Source of the DNA: Gp7-AA10 sp035516895
GTDB lineage: Bacteria > Acidobacteriota > Thermoanaerobaculia > Gp7-AA8
Assembly (NCBI GenBank): GCA_035516895.1
Contig: DATIZY010000035.1
Span: 1 to 22,358, forward strand
Direction of reading: 5' to 3'
DNA: 22,358 bases
Positions 8,331-15,014 of this stretch are shown one piece after another. The stretch's first letter is position 1. Every line of letters begins with the position of its first letter. The notes beneath the pieces were generated by a model. It worked only from the letters and a program-made list of their open reading frames with translations, was not told the origin of the DNA and searched no databases. Made by a program: the position numbers and the translations under genes.

Positions 8331-8371
8331 CCATTTTTCATTTTTCATTTGAAATTTGAAATTTGAAATTC
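8331..8371 (+). repeat. Right inner AT-rich arm (TTGAAAT 7-mers)
   Basis: Two CATTTTT-like units followed by three TTGAAAT units, the reverse complement of the ATTTCAA array at 8239-8276. It forms the inner right arm of the 393-bp element. Confidence 0.88.
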
Positions 8372-8403
8372 CTCGTGAAGTCACGATCGGAACGGGTCGA
8401 CTA

Positions 8404-8494
8404 AGTCCTAAGTCCTAAGTCCTGAGTCCTAAGTCCTGAGTCCTAAGTCCTGAGTCCTGAGTCCTAAGTCCTCAGTCCTCAGTCCCCACTCCTG
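8404..8494 (+). repeat. Right outer arm: ~13 tandem 7-mers (AGTCCTN)
   Basis: Thirteen units in 7-base register. The last base varies (A, G, C) and the last two units are degenerate (AGTCCCC, ACTCCTG). It is the reverse complement of the left array, but the order of variant units differs between arms. The arms are therefore not a simple recent inverted duplication, or they have since been reshuffled by slippage. Confidence 0.95.
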
Positions 8495-8528
8495 TAACGA
8501 AACGCAGCGATGGTCGGACTAAGGAGTG

Positions 8529-10019
8529 ATGGGTCTCGTTGGCCGGCTGGAAGACCTCCCGATTCCCGACATCGTGCAAATCGTGTCGCTGAGCCGAGGA
8601 ACGGGCGTGCTCACGCTGCGCGTCCCCGAAGGACGTCACACGCTGATGTTCAGGAAGGGGCTGATGCTCAGCACCGCGTCGCCGATGATTCCGACGCTCG
8701 CAGCGGACCTCGAGAGCCGGCTGAACGCGGGGCCGCTGAGCCGTCTCGTCGATCCCGCGAGGCCGGTCGGTGTCGCCGCGCTGGAGCGGCACCTCATCAC
8801 GCCGCTCGATCTCGGCAAGATCGTCTTTCATCGCGTCGCGCAGGTCGTTCGCGCGCTCGCCGGGATGCACTCGGGCGAATTCGAGTTCGTCGCACGCGAT
8901 CCCTCGTTCGAGGAGCTCGAATACGATCCGAACGCGGTGTTCAAGCGCGGCGGCATCCGTCCCGAGGACATCCTCGGCAAGCGGGCGGCGGGGCTTAAGG
9001 CGCTCGTCAGCGTCAAGGAGTCTCTAAAGAGCGCCTCGGAAAAGACGGCTGAGGCGGCGCAGACGAAGACGAATCCGGCACCGGCAGCGCGCGTGCCCGA
9101 CCGCTGCATTGTCGTTCTCGAAAACGACGCGGCGACTCGCGATGCCATTCGCAACGCGGCGGCCGTCCACGGCTTCGAGACCGTCGAGGCCACCAGCGCC
9201 TCGAACGTCATCGCGCTGCTCGATCACGATGTGTTCTTCGTCATCGTCCTCGGTCTCGGCGCGGATGCCGATACGGACGTCTTCCCTCTCATTCGCGACA
9301 TCAAAAAGCTGAAGGCGAACGTTCCCGTTGTCGCTCTGGACGACAGGTCCGAGTTCCGGCGCCGGCACAAAGCTCTCGACGCCGGCGCCGATCTCTACAT
9401 GCGAAAGCCGGCGGAAGGGGCGGACGAAGAGCGTTCGGTCTTCGCCGACGATCTGATGCTGTTCGTGGGACGGCGTTTCGCCGAGCGCAAGCCGGCGAGC
9501 GCCGGCGAATCGATGCATCGCGGATTCCGCCTGCTCGTGCAGCTGCTCAAAGAAGTCAGCAATCCCGGCGACGTGAGTCAGCTGTCGCTGACGATTCTGC
9601 AGCTCGCCGCCGATTACGTCGATCGCGGCGTGCTCTTCGCGAGGAAGGGAAAAAACTTCGTGACTCTGGGACGCTTCGGAGTGCGTGCCAACGGCTCGAC
9701 GCCGCCCTTCACGCTTCTCGACCGCGTGGTTGCCTCTCGAAAACCGTTTCGCGGCTCCGTCGACGATGGGATCGCCGCGGAGCTCGAATCGGCCTTCGGA
9801 GCGGCGACGGTGCAGGAGGCGATCGCGCTGCCGATGCTTTGCGGAAACGACGTCGTCGGAGTCCTCTACGGCGACAACAGCGTCAGTCAGCGCCCGATCG
9901 AAGACACTCTCGGCCTCGAGGTCTTCCTGTCGCAGGCCGGATTCGCATTTCAAAACAGTCTGGCGAGCGGACAGTCGTTCTCCGCGAAACTCGCCGCCAT
10001 CAAGCTGGAGCATGCGTGA
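8529..10019 (+). CDS. DUF4388 (PatA N-terminal-like) / degenerate receiver / GAF signalling protein
   Basis: Cytoplasmic signalling protein of 496 aa from ATG 8529. GTG 8526 is directly upstream, and an in-frame stop at 8520-8522 bounds the start. Residues 1-~165 are a DUF4388 domain (GLVGRLEDLPIPDIVQIVSL, RGTGVLTLRVPEG). An Ala/Lys-rich linker ends near 190. Residues ~190-315 resemble a receiver but lack the phospho-acceptor: the expected LLD is VLG (VIVLGLGADAD), while the late Lys is kept (YMRKPA). Residues ~330-480 form a GAF-like sensor domain (ILQLAADYVDRGVLFARKG, ALPMLCGNDVVGVLYGDN). DUF4388 proteins often occur with chemosensory or gliding-motility systems, consistent with cheB next door. 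The following zinc-finger gene starts 2 bases after the stop, so the two are probably coupled. Biochemical function is unknown. Confidence 0.9.
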   Translation: MGLVGRLEDLPIPDIVQIVSLSRGTGVLTLRVPEGRHTLMFRKGLMLSTASPMIPTLAADLESRLNAGPLSRLVDPARPVGVAALERHLITPLDLGKIVFHRVAQVVRALAGMHSGEFEFVARDPSFEELEYDPNAVFKRGGIRPEDILGKRAAGLKALVSVKESLKSASEKTAEAAQTKTNPAPAARVPDRCIVVLENDAATRDAIRNAAAVHGFETVEATSASNVIALLDHDVFFVIVLGLGADADTDVFPLIRDIKKLKANVPVVALDDRSEFRRRHKALDAGADLYMRKPAEGADEERSVFADDLMLFVGRRFAERKPASAGESMHRGFRLLVQLLKEVSNPGDVSQLSLTILQLAADYVDRGVLFARKGKNFVTLGRFGVRANGSTPPFTLLDRVVASRKPFRGSVDDGIAAELESAFGAATVQEAIALPMLCGNDVVGVLYGDNSVSQRPIEDTLGLEVFLSQAGFAFQNSLASGQSFSAKLAAIKLEHA

Positions 10020-10021
10020 TC

Positions 10022-10237
10022 ATGTTGTGCAGAGACGTCGTCGCCCGAACCACCGACTATCTCGAGAACGCGCTCAGCGAGCTGGAACGAAGCGAGTGGG
10101 ACGAGCATTCGGCGGAATGTCTGGACTGTGCGCGCTACATCGCGCAGCTCTGCCTCACCGTCCGCTTGATCGCTCGGATGCGGTGGCCGGCGGATGGGGA
10201 CGTCGCCGAATCATGCGTCAGATCGTGCCGCGAGTGA
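10022..10237 (+). CDS. Small zinc-finger (anti-sigma-like HxxxCxxC) protein
   Basis: 71 aa from ATG 10022, two bases after the DUF4388 stop. An N-terminal cysteine (MLCRDVV) is followed by a helix and then His29-x3-Cys33-x2-Cys36 (HSAECLDC). This is the zinc-binding arrangement of ZAS/putative-zinc-finger anti-sigma factors, which also usually begin with an early C/R-E/D pattern. There is no transmembrane helix, so it would be a soluble form. An ECF sigma factor is encoded on the opposite strand ~1 kb away (11202-11837). They could be partners, but they are in different operons. It could instead be a zinc-binding adaptor for the DUF4388 protein. The motif is clear; the function is inference. 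Confidence 0.78.
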   Translation: MLCRDVVARTTDYLENALSELERSEWDEHSAECLDCARYIAQLCLTVRLIARMRWPADGDVAESCVRSCRE

Positions 10238-10277
10238 ATCACCGCCGACCTCGAATGCGCATGCAGACAGTCTACGA

Positions 10278-10336
10278 GTGTGCGGACCGGCTTTAGCCGG
10301 TCGGAACAGGGCCGGCCGGCTGAAGCCGGCCCACAC
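10278..10336. repeat. REP-like palindrome pair in inverted orientation
   Basis: ACCGGCTTTAGCCGGT at 10286-10301 and GCCGGCTGAAGCCGGC at 10315-10330 are two near-palindromes of the same family as 2612-2687. They are enclosed by GTGTG at 10278-10282 and CACAC at 10332-10336, and a second CCACACACGA-type tail follows near 10343. Two inverted REPs enclosed in a longer hairpin is the REPIN arrangement. They lie in the gap between convergent genes, where they could also act in transcription termination or mRNA end protection. Confidence 0.8.
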
Positions 10337-10374
10337 ACGAGATCCTGCCGGCCCACACACGATCGGATTTCGAG

Positions 10375-10443
10375 TGAGGTTCGAGGTTCAAGGGAAGAGG
10401 GAACAGGTCACCTCTTACCTCTTCATTCGAACCTCGAACCTCA
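10375..10443. repeat. 69-bp hairpin with 7-bp period (GAGGTTC units)
   Basis: TGAGGTTCGAGGTTC at 10375-10389 is perfectly complementary to GAACCTCGAACCTCA at 10429-10443. The intervening bases (AAGGGAA, GAGGGAA, CAGGTCA / CCTCTTA, CCTCTTC, ATTCGAA) also run in 7-base steps and pair imperfectly. It has the same architecture as 8109-8501 with a different 7-mer and fewer units. It sits between convergent genes ending at 10237 (plus) and 10510 (minus). A T-run typical of a Rho-independent terminator is absent, but a termination role in either direction is possible. Confidence 0.85.
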
Positions 10444-10509
10444 TGTTTGTGGTGATGTCCACTTCGACCGCAAGGCGAGTGGGCAAACGTCAGTGAGCGG
10501 ATCAACGAA

Positions 10510-11217
10510 CTAGGCCTCGGTGGTCAGCAGCTCGAGAAACTCCTGAATCGTGTTGAGCTTGCGCTCCGCCTCGGTGTAGAGCTTCGCGGAGAAGATCGCC
10601 GTGGCCGCCTGGCCCGCCAGCAGCGAGAAGAGCTGGAAGTCGGTCTCGGAGAATGCGCGCTTCTGTTCGAGAAGCTGGTAGACCACGAGCAGGCCGATCG
10701 TACGGTCCTTGATCTTCAACGGCACGATCGCGAGCGGGCGATCGACGCTTGGATTGCGATCGAACGCCTTCTCGCGAAGAAAATCGCTCTCGCCGTTGCG
10801 GGCCGCCGCGCCGAGCTTCCCGTCGCCGACGCGGACGGTCAGCGACTGGATTTCCGGCAGCAGGTCGCCGCCCTCGGAGGCGATCGTCACGAGCTCGTTC
10901 GTCTCCTCGTTCATCAGCAGGATGGCGAAGCATTCCGACCCGATGAAGTTGATGACGACCTCGCGCACGATCTGCACGACCTCGCGGAAGTCGAGCGTCG
11001 AATGAAGCTGATGGCTGACGACGTAGAGATTCGCCAGATTGCTGCTCTGCGTCTCCATCTCCAGATAGCGGGACGCGAAATTGTGGTTCTCCTGCTGCAG
11101 GTCGTCGACGCGGCGGGCCAGATGCTGCCGCTCGTCGATGAGCTGTTCGACGAGCTCCTTGCCGCTCGCGAACGACTCGAGCAGACGCTTCGCTTTGTCG
11201 CTTACATCGCCGTGCAT
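10510..11217 (-). CDS. GAF-domain protein with N-terminal coiled coil
   Basis: Soluble sensor-like protein of 235 aa from ATG 11217. GAGGAG sits 5-6 bases upstream of that ATG, which decides against the in-frame GTG at 11235. Residues ~1-60 are charged and helical (KELVEQLIDERQHLARRVDD), then a conserved linker (QSSNLANLYVVSHQLHSTLD). Residues ~75-225 form a GAF domain (VINFIGSECFAILLMNEETN, VPLKIKDRTIGLLVVYQLL). It is clearly paralogous to the GAF protein at 17100-17759, which shares the linker and the IGSE turn. The start overlaps the sigma-factor gene by 16 bases, so it is translated from the same mRNA as the last gene of the che cluster. The ligand is not predictable. Confidence 0.9.
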   Translation of the reverse strand: MHGDVSDKAKRLLESFASGKELVEQLIDERQHLARRVDDLQQENHNFASRYLEMETQSSNLANLYVVSHQLHSTLDFREVVQIVREVVINFIGSECFAILLMNEETNELVTIASEGGDLLPEIQSLTVRVGDGKLGAAARNGESDFLREKAFDRNPSVDRPLAIVPLKIKDRTIGLLVVYQLLEQKRAFSETDFQLFSLLAGQAATAIFSAKLYTEAERKLNTIQEFLELLTTEA

Positions 11218-11837
11218 GATCGCTCCTCGCTGCACATGAATTCCTCGAGCGACTGACGGACCTTCGCGCGCGCGCGATGAAGCAGGATGCGCTGATTCGC
11301 GCCGCTGATCGCAAACAGATCGCAGACTTCGTCGCCGCTCCAGCCGCAGACATCACGAAGGGTGATGACCTGCTGCTGCATCGGCGGAAGATTCGCAATC
11401 GCCTTGTCGATGCGCTGCCGCACTTCGCCGGCGAGGAGACGCTCCTCCGGCGTCCAGCTGCGCGGCGGAACGGCCCAGCTGCCGTTCGGATGAAACCGCA
11501 CGTCATCGGCCGAAGCCTCGGTGAGCTCGAGAAGCCAGTCGCCGCGATGCTCGTGCGCGGCGTGCGTCCGCGCGCGGTTGATCACGATCCGAAACATCCA
11601 CGTCTTCAGCGACGAGCGGCGCTCGAATCGCCTGCAACCGTTCAAAATCGCCAGCCACGCGTCCTGGGCCGCCTCCTCGGCGAGCGCGTCGGAACGGACA
11701 TGCGCGCGCGCCACGCGGATCATCGCGTCGTGGTACTTCACGACGAGCTCGTTGAATGCCTGATCGTCGCCGCCGCAGATCTGATCGAGCAGAGTCTCGT
11801 CGGCGACTTGCGAGGCGACCATCGGCAGCGTCGTCAT
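11202..11837 (-). CDS. ECF-type RNA polymerase sigma factor
   Basis: 211 aa from ATG 11837, which overlaps the cheR stop (ATGA, 11834-11837). Sigma region 2 lies at about residues 26-92 (DDQAFNELVVKYHDAMIRVA, EEAAQDAWLAI, SSLKTWMFRIVINRAR) and region 4 at about 139-192 (LPPMQQQVITLRDVCGWSGD, ISGANQRILLHRARAKVR). The -10 and -35 binding helices are both intact. The linker between them is longer than in minimal ECFs and Trp/Pro-rich. A few cysteines follow at the C-terminus (MCSEERSC). No cognate anti-sigma is adjacent on this strand; the nearest candidate is the HxxxCxxC protein at 10022-10237. An ECF gene inside a chemosensory operon suggests a transcriptional output branch (inference). Confidence 0.92.
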   Translation of the reverse strand: MTTLPMVASQVADETLLDQICGGDDQAFNELVVKYHDAMIRVARAHVRSDALAEEAAQDAWLAILNGCRRFERRSSLKTWMFRIVINRARTHAAHEHRGDWLLELTEASADDVRFHPNGSWAVPPRSWTPEERLLAGEVRQRIDKAIANLPPMQQQVITLRDVCGWSGDEVCDLFAISGANQRILLHRARAKVRQSLEEFMCSEERSCTAM

Positions 11838-12688
11838 GCCACCCGCCTGTACGCCGTCGGTCCGGCGTGCTGCAGACCGGCGGGATTTCCGGTGAGCGTC
11901 TCCGCGTGGCCGAGCATCAGGAGGCCGCCGGGGACGAGATGCTTCGTCAGGCGGTCGACGATCGCCGCCTTCGTATCGCGGTCGAAGTAAATGAGAACGT
12001 TGCGGCAGAAGATCAGCTCGAACGGCGCATCGACCGCATACGCAGGGTCCACCAGGTTGATCTGCCGGAACTCGACGACCTGCTGCAGCTCGGGCCGGAC
12101 GCGCATCGTTCCCGCGGCCGAACGCACGCCGCGCAGCATGTACGCGCCGAGGTAGTGCGGCGGGATGTCGCCGGCGCGGTCGATCGCCCACACGCCCTCG
12201 CGCGCCGCGCTCAACGCGCGCGTCGACAAATCGGAGGCGAGCACGCCGATGTGCCAGCCGTCGCCCACCGGAAAATGCGTTCGCAGCAGCATTGCCAGCG
12301 AGAACGGTTCTTCGCCCGTCGAGCAGGCCACGCTCCATGCACGAATGCGTTTCGGCAGCGTTCCGCGATCGCCGAATGATTTCCACTGCGGGAGAATCTC
12401 CTGGTCGAGGAAATCGAATTGCCGCGGCTCGCGGAAGAAGCGCGTCTCGTTCGTGCAGATGCAGTCGATCATCCGCGTCCGTTCGTCGCGGTCGTGATCG
12501 ACGAGATCGAGGTACGGCGTGAAGCTCGCCATGTCCAGCGCGCGCAGACGTCGGCCGAGGCGTCCCGGAATCAGCGCGCGTTTCGCATCGGACAACACGA
12601 TTCCCGACGCGCCGTGGATCAAGCGCTGAAAGCGGCGGAACTCGCGCTCCGTCAACACGGGACTCTGCTGTTCGTACGATGCGCGCAT
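11834..12688 (-). CDS. cheR: Chemotaxis protein methyltransferase CheR
   Basis: Transfers methyl groups from SAM to chemoreceptor glutamates. 284 aa from ATG 12688, ten bases after the receptor's stop; a longer Arg-rich N-terminal reading to 12796 overlaps the MCP and is rejected. The N-terminal helical domain occupies ~10-65, followed by the conserved CTNETRFFREP segment (~78-88). The SAM pocket is at ~117-130 (WSVACSTGEEPFSLAM), followed by ASDLSTRALSAAREG, the catalytic-core FCRNVLIYFD and the closing GGLLMLGHAETLTG. There are no TPR repeats. Both target-type methylation motifs are present in the MCP just upstream. Confidence 0.96.
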   Translation of the reverse strand: MRASYEQQSPVLTEREFRRFQRLIHGASGIVLSDAKRALIPGRLGRRLRALDMASFTPYLDLVDHDRDERTRMIDCICTNETRFFREPRQFDFLDQEILPQWKSFGDRGTLPKRIRAWSVACSTGEEPFSLAMLLRTHFPVGDGWHIGVLASDLSTRALSAAREGVWAIDRAGDIPPHYLGAYMLRGVRSAAGTMRVRPELQQVVEFRQINLVDPAYAVDAPFELIFCRNVLIYFDRDTKAAIVDRLTKHLVPGGLLMLGHAETLTGNPAGLQHAGPTAYRRVA

Positions 12689-12698
12689 CGATCGGCCT

Positions 12699-14453
12699 TC
12701 AAAAGTGCGTGTACTCCGGGAACGGCGACGCCGTCGCGGTCTTCGCTGCCTCGAGAGGCAACGCGTGCGCAGGGCGGAACGGCGCGGTGTGCACATGTTC
12801 GGCCGCTCGCGCGGCCACCGGCGTGTGAGGCTCCTGCGACGCGCGGGTCTGTTCGGCGTGGAAGAACGCGATCAGCTGCTGCAGCGCCTCGGCCTGGGCG
12901 GACATCTCCTCGGCCGTCGACGCGAGCTCTTCCGCCGCCGACGCATTGCGCTGCGTCACCTGATCGACCATCGTCATCGCGCGGTTGATCTGCGACACGC
13001 CCGCTGACTGCTCGTTCGACGCCGCTGCGACTTCGCGCACGAGGTCGGCGGTCCTGCGGATCGTCGGCACGAGCTCATTCAGCAGCCCGCCCGAGCGCTT
13101 GGCCACCTGCACGCTCGACGACGCCAGTCCGCCGATGTCTTTCGCCGCGCCCTGACTGCGTTCCGCGAGCTTGCGGACCTCGGTGGCCACCACCGCGAAT
13201 CCGCGGCCATGCTCACCCGCGCGCGCCGCTTCGATCGCCGCGTTGAGCGCGAGGAGGTTCGTCTGGTACGCGATCTCTTCGATGATCGAGATTTTCTCGG
13301 CGATCTTGATCATCGCCTCAACCGACTGCTGCACCGCCTGCGAGCCCTCGGCGACGTCGTTGCTGCCCTTGAGCGCCATCTGCTCCATCTCGCGGCTGTT
13401 CTCCGCGTTCTGCGTGATCGAAGCGCTCATTTCCTGCAGGCTCGAGGTTGTCTCTTCGACCGACGACGCCTGCTCGCTCGTGCCCTGCGACAGCGATTGC
13501 GCGCTCGCCGAGATCTGCGACGATGCGGCGGTCAGCGCCGACGCGCCCGAACGCACTTCGCTCATCACCTCAACCAGCTTCTGCACCATCACCGAGAACG
13601 CATTGCCGAACGTGTCGTCGTCGGACCGCGGCCGAACCTGGACGCCGAGATCGCCCTCGGCGATGCTCTTCGCCACGCTGGCCATCTCGTTGAGATAGTC
13701 GTACGTTCCGTTGATCGCGCGGCTCAACACTCCCAGCTCGTCCTGCCGCCGGTCGTAGTCGACGTGATCGTTCAACTCGCCCTTCGCGATCATCGTCATC
13801 GATTCCGCCATGCGGATGACCGGACGCGCCATCGCCCGCGCGATGACGAACGACGTGGCGATGCCGATGAGAAGCCCGAGTCCGATGAGCGTCCACGCGG
13901 CGGCATGGGCGCGCGTCCGCGCGATCTGCGCATGCTGCAACGCGGTGTCCATGTCGCGCGCGGCGAGCTCGCTGATCGACGCCGCGAGCTGCTCCGCGTC
14001 GCCCTGCACAGAAGCGTACTGATTCAGATATAGATTTTTTGCCGCCTGCAGCTTCTTTGTGTCCGCCGCACTGATGACCTGCTCCTGAACCGGCGTGATC
14101 TTGTCCTGGGCGAGGGTCAGCAGCTGAGCGCTGAGCGCTTTCAGCTTTCCATCCGAGAGACCCTCGATGTCGCGGATGTGCGCGACGAGCTGCTCGCGCG
14201 CGGCGCGGATCCTCTGCCTCGATTTCACGTCCGACGTGTCGAGCAGATAGCCGCGCATGTTGTCGCTCATCGCGGTGATGTCGTTGCGCACTTCCAGCGA
14301 GCGCTGGCCGACCGCGGCGTTCACGCGCGTGATGCGCTCGAGATCCACGATCGTCGACGACAGCCCGTTCACGATCAGCAGAATCGAGATGCTGCCGAGG
14401 GTGATGGCGGAGAGGAATCCGACGAGAAGGTTGAATTGAATTCCGCGTTTCAC
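12699..14453 (-). CDS. Methyl-accepting chemotaxis protein
   Basis: Transmembrane chemoreceptor of 584 aa. GTG 14453 is chosen because a perfect AGGAGGT lies 6 bases upstream (14460-14466). TM1 is ~7-29 and TM2 ~184-206. The periplasmic part (~30-183) is all-helical, like a four-helix-bundle sensor with no recognisable ligand motif. HAMP-like segments span ~205-305. The signalling hairpin tip holds IIEEIAYQTNLLALNAAIEA and ARAGEHGRGFAVVATEVRKL (~390-428). Consensus methylation sites are visible at A329-S338 (Glu333/334) and A504-T513 (Glu508/509). The C-terminus is a Pro/Ala/His-rich tail with no CheR-tethering pentapeptide. It is the only receptor in the cluster, between cheW and cheR. Confidence 0.96.
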   Translation of the reverse strand: MKRGIQFNLLVGFLSAITLGSISILLIVNGLSSTIVDLERITRVNAAVGQRSLEVRNDITAMSDNMRGYLLDTSDVKSRQRIRAAREQLVAHIRDIEGLSDGKLKALSAQLLTLAQDKITPVQEQVISAADTKKLQAAKNLYLNQYASVQGDAEQLAASISELAARDMDTALQHAQIARTRAHAAAWTLIGLGLLIGIATSFVIARAMARPVIRMAESMTMIAKGELNDHVDYDRRQDELGVLSRAINGTYDYLNEMASVAKSIAEGDLGVQVRPRSDDDTFGNAFSVMVQKLVEVMSEVRSGASALTAASSQISASAQSLSQGTSEQASSVEETTSSLQEMSASITQNAENSREMEQMALKGSNDVAEGSQAVQQSVEAMIKIAEKISIIEEIAYQTNLLALNAAIEAARAGEHGRGFAVVATEVRKLAERSQGAAKDIGGLASSSVQVAKRSGGLLNELVPTIRRTADLVREVAAASNEQSAGVSQINRAMTMVDQVTQRNASAAEELASTAEEMSAQAEALQQLIAFFHAEQTRASQEPHTPVAARAAEHVHTAPFRPAHALPLEAAKTATASPFPEYTHF

Positions 14454-14459
14454 GACTTG

Positions 14460-14466
14460 ACCTCCT
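14460..14466 (-). promoter_or_regulatory. Ribosome binding site of the MCP gene
   Basis: AGGAGGT on the minus strand, 6 bases before GTG 14453 and overlapping the cheW stop codon region (14465-14467). It decides the MCP start against a much longer open frame running to 14897. Confidence 0.85.
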
Positions 14467-15001
14467 ATGCGACCGTGATTTCTTCCAGCGCAGCGAGGTC
14501 GTTCGTCGCTTCGGCCTGCGCGGCGTCCGACGCCGCGACAAGCTCGCCACTGGAAAGGATGCGATCCATGTTCAAGAGGACGACGAACCGTCCGTTGCTG
14601 TCGCCCATGCCTTCGATGCAATCGATGCGGACCTTCGGGCCGAACGGCGGCGGCGGCTGGATGTCGTTCGCCGCAAGCTCGAGCACCTGATCGACACCAT
14701 CCGCCATGACGCCCATGACCATCTGCTCGCGCTCGACGGTCAGCTCGACCACGATGACGCACGTGCGGCGCGTGATCGCCGTCGCGGGAAGTCCGAACTT
14801 CACCGCGAGATCGATGACCGGCACCACCGATCCGCGCAGATTCAGCACGCCACGGATCCACGCCGGTACGCCCGGCACGCGGGTCAGCGCCGAGCACTCG
14901 ATGATCTCCTTCACGTGCACGAGGCCGAGCGCGTACTCCTCGCCGGCGAGGACGAAGCTCAGATATTGATTGACCGGCTCGATCGATTCATTCATTCGCA
15001 T
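14465..15001 (-). CDS. cheW: Chemotaxis coupling protein CheW
   Basis: Scaffold linking receptor and CheA. 178 aa from ATG 15001, with GAGAGGAAA 6 bases upstream. The SH3-like CheW fold is visible in YLSFVLAGEEYALGLVHVKE, the RVPGVPAWIRGVLNLRGSVV segment (receptor-binding loop) and VVPVIDLAVKFGL. The C-terminal ~25 residues are an acidic/Ala-rich extension. It sits between cheA (13-base gap) and the MCP (11-base gap). Confidence 0.96.
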   Translation of the reverse strand: MRMNESIEPVNQYLSFVLAGEEYALGLVHVKEIIECSALTRVPGVPAWIRGVLNLRGSVVPVIDLAVKFGLPATAITRRTCVIVVELTVEREQMVMGVMADGVDQVLELAANDIQPPPPFGPKVRIDCIEGMGDSNGRFVVLLNMDRILSSGELVAASDAAQAEATNDLAALEEITVA

Positions 15002-15014
15002 CGTCTGTTTCCTC

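Larger units (their letters stand above)
8109..8501. repeat. 393-bp inverted-repeat element built of 7-bp units
   Basis: This element fills most of the 440-base divergent gap between cheB and the DUF4388 gene. The ends are a perfect 10-base inverted repeat, TTCGTTACAG at 8109-8118 and CTGTAACGAA at 8492-8501. Inside are an outer pair of arms of AGGACT-type 7-mers (8131-8234; complement 8404-8494), an inner AT-rich pair of ATTTCAA-type 7-mers (8239-8292; complement 8331-8371), and a non-repetitive 38-base centre (8293-8330). No convincing target-site duplication is visible at the ends. No coding potential is claimed; a 7-bp period runs through all three frames. It resembles a MITE-like or palindromic repeat element more than a single regulatory site. 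Confidence 0.9.

Noticed and set aside
8131..8494. CRISPR array
   Set aside because: Units are 7 bases in direct tandem without spacers, in inverted arms, and no cas genes are present.
8109..8501. Transposon with target-site duplication
   Set aside because: The bases outside the 10-base ends do not show a convincing direct repeat and no transposase is nearby. It is kept as a repeat element of unknown mobility.
9024..10013. 329-aa minus-strand open frame
   Set aside because: Antisense shadow of the DUF4388/GAF gene.
14454..14897. N-terminal extension of the MCP frame
   Set aside because: It overlaps CheW entirely and reads as Arg/Gly-rich noise. The AGGAGGT at 14460-14466 places the start at 14453.
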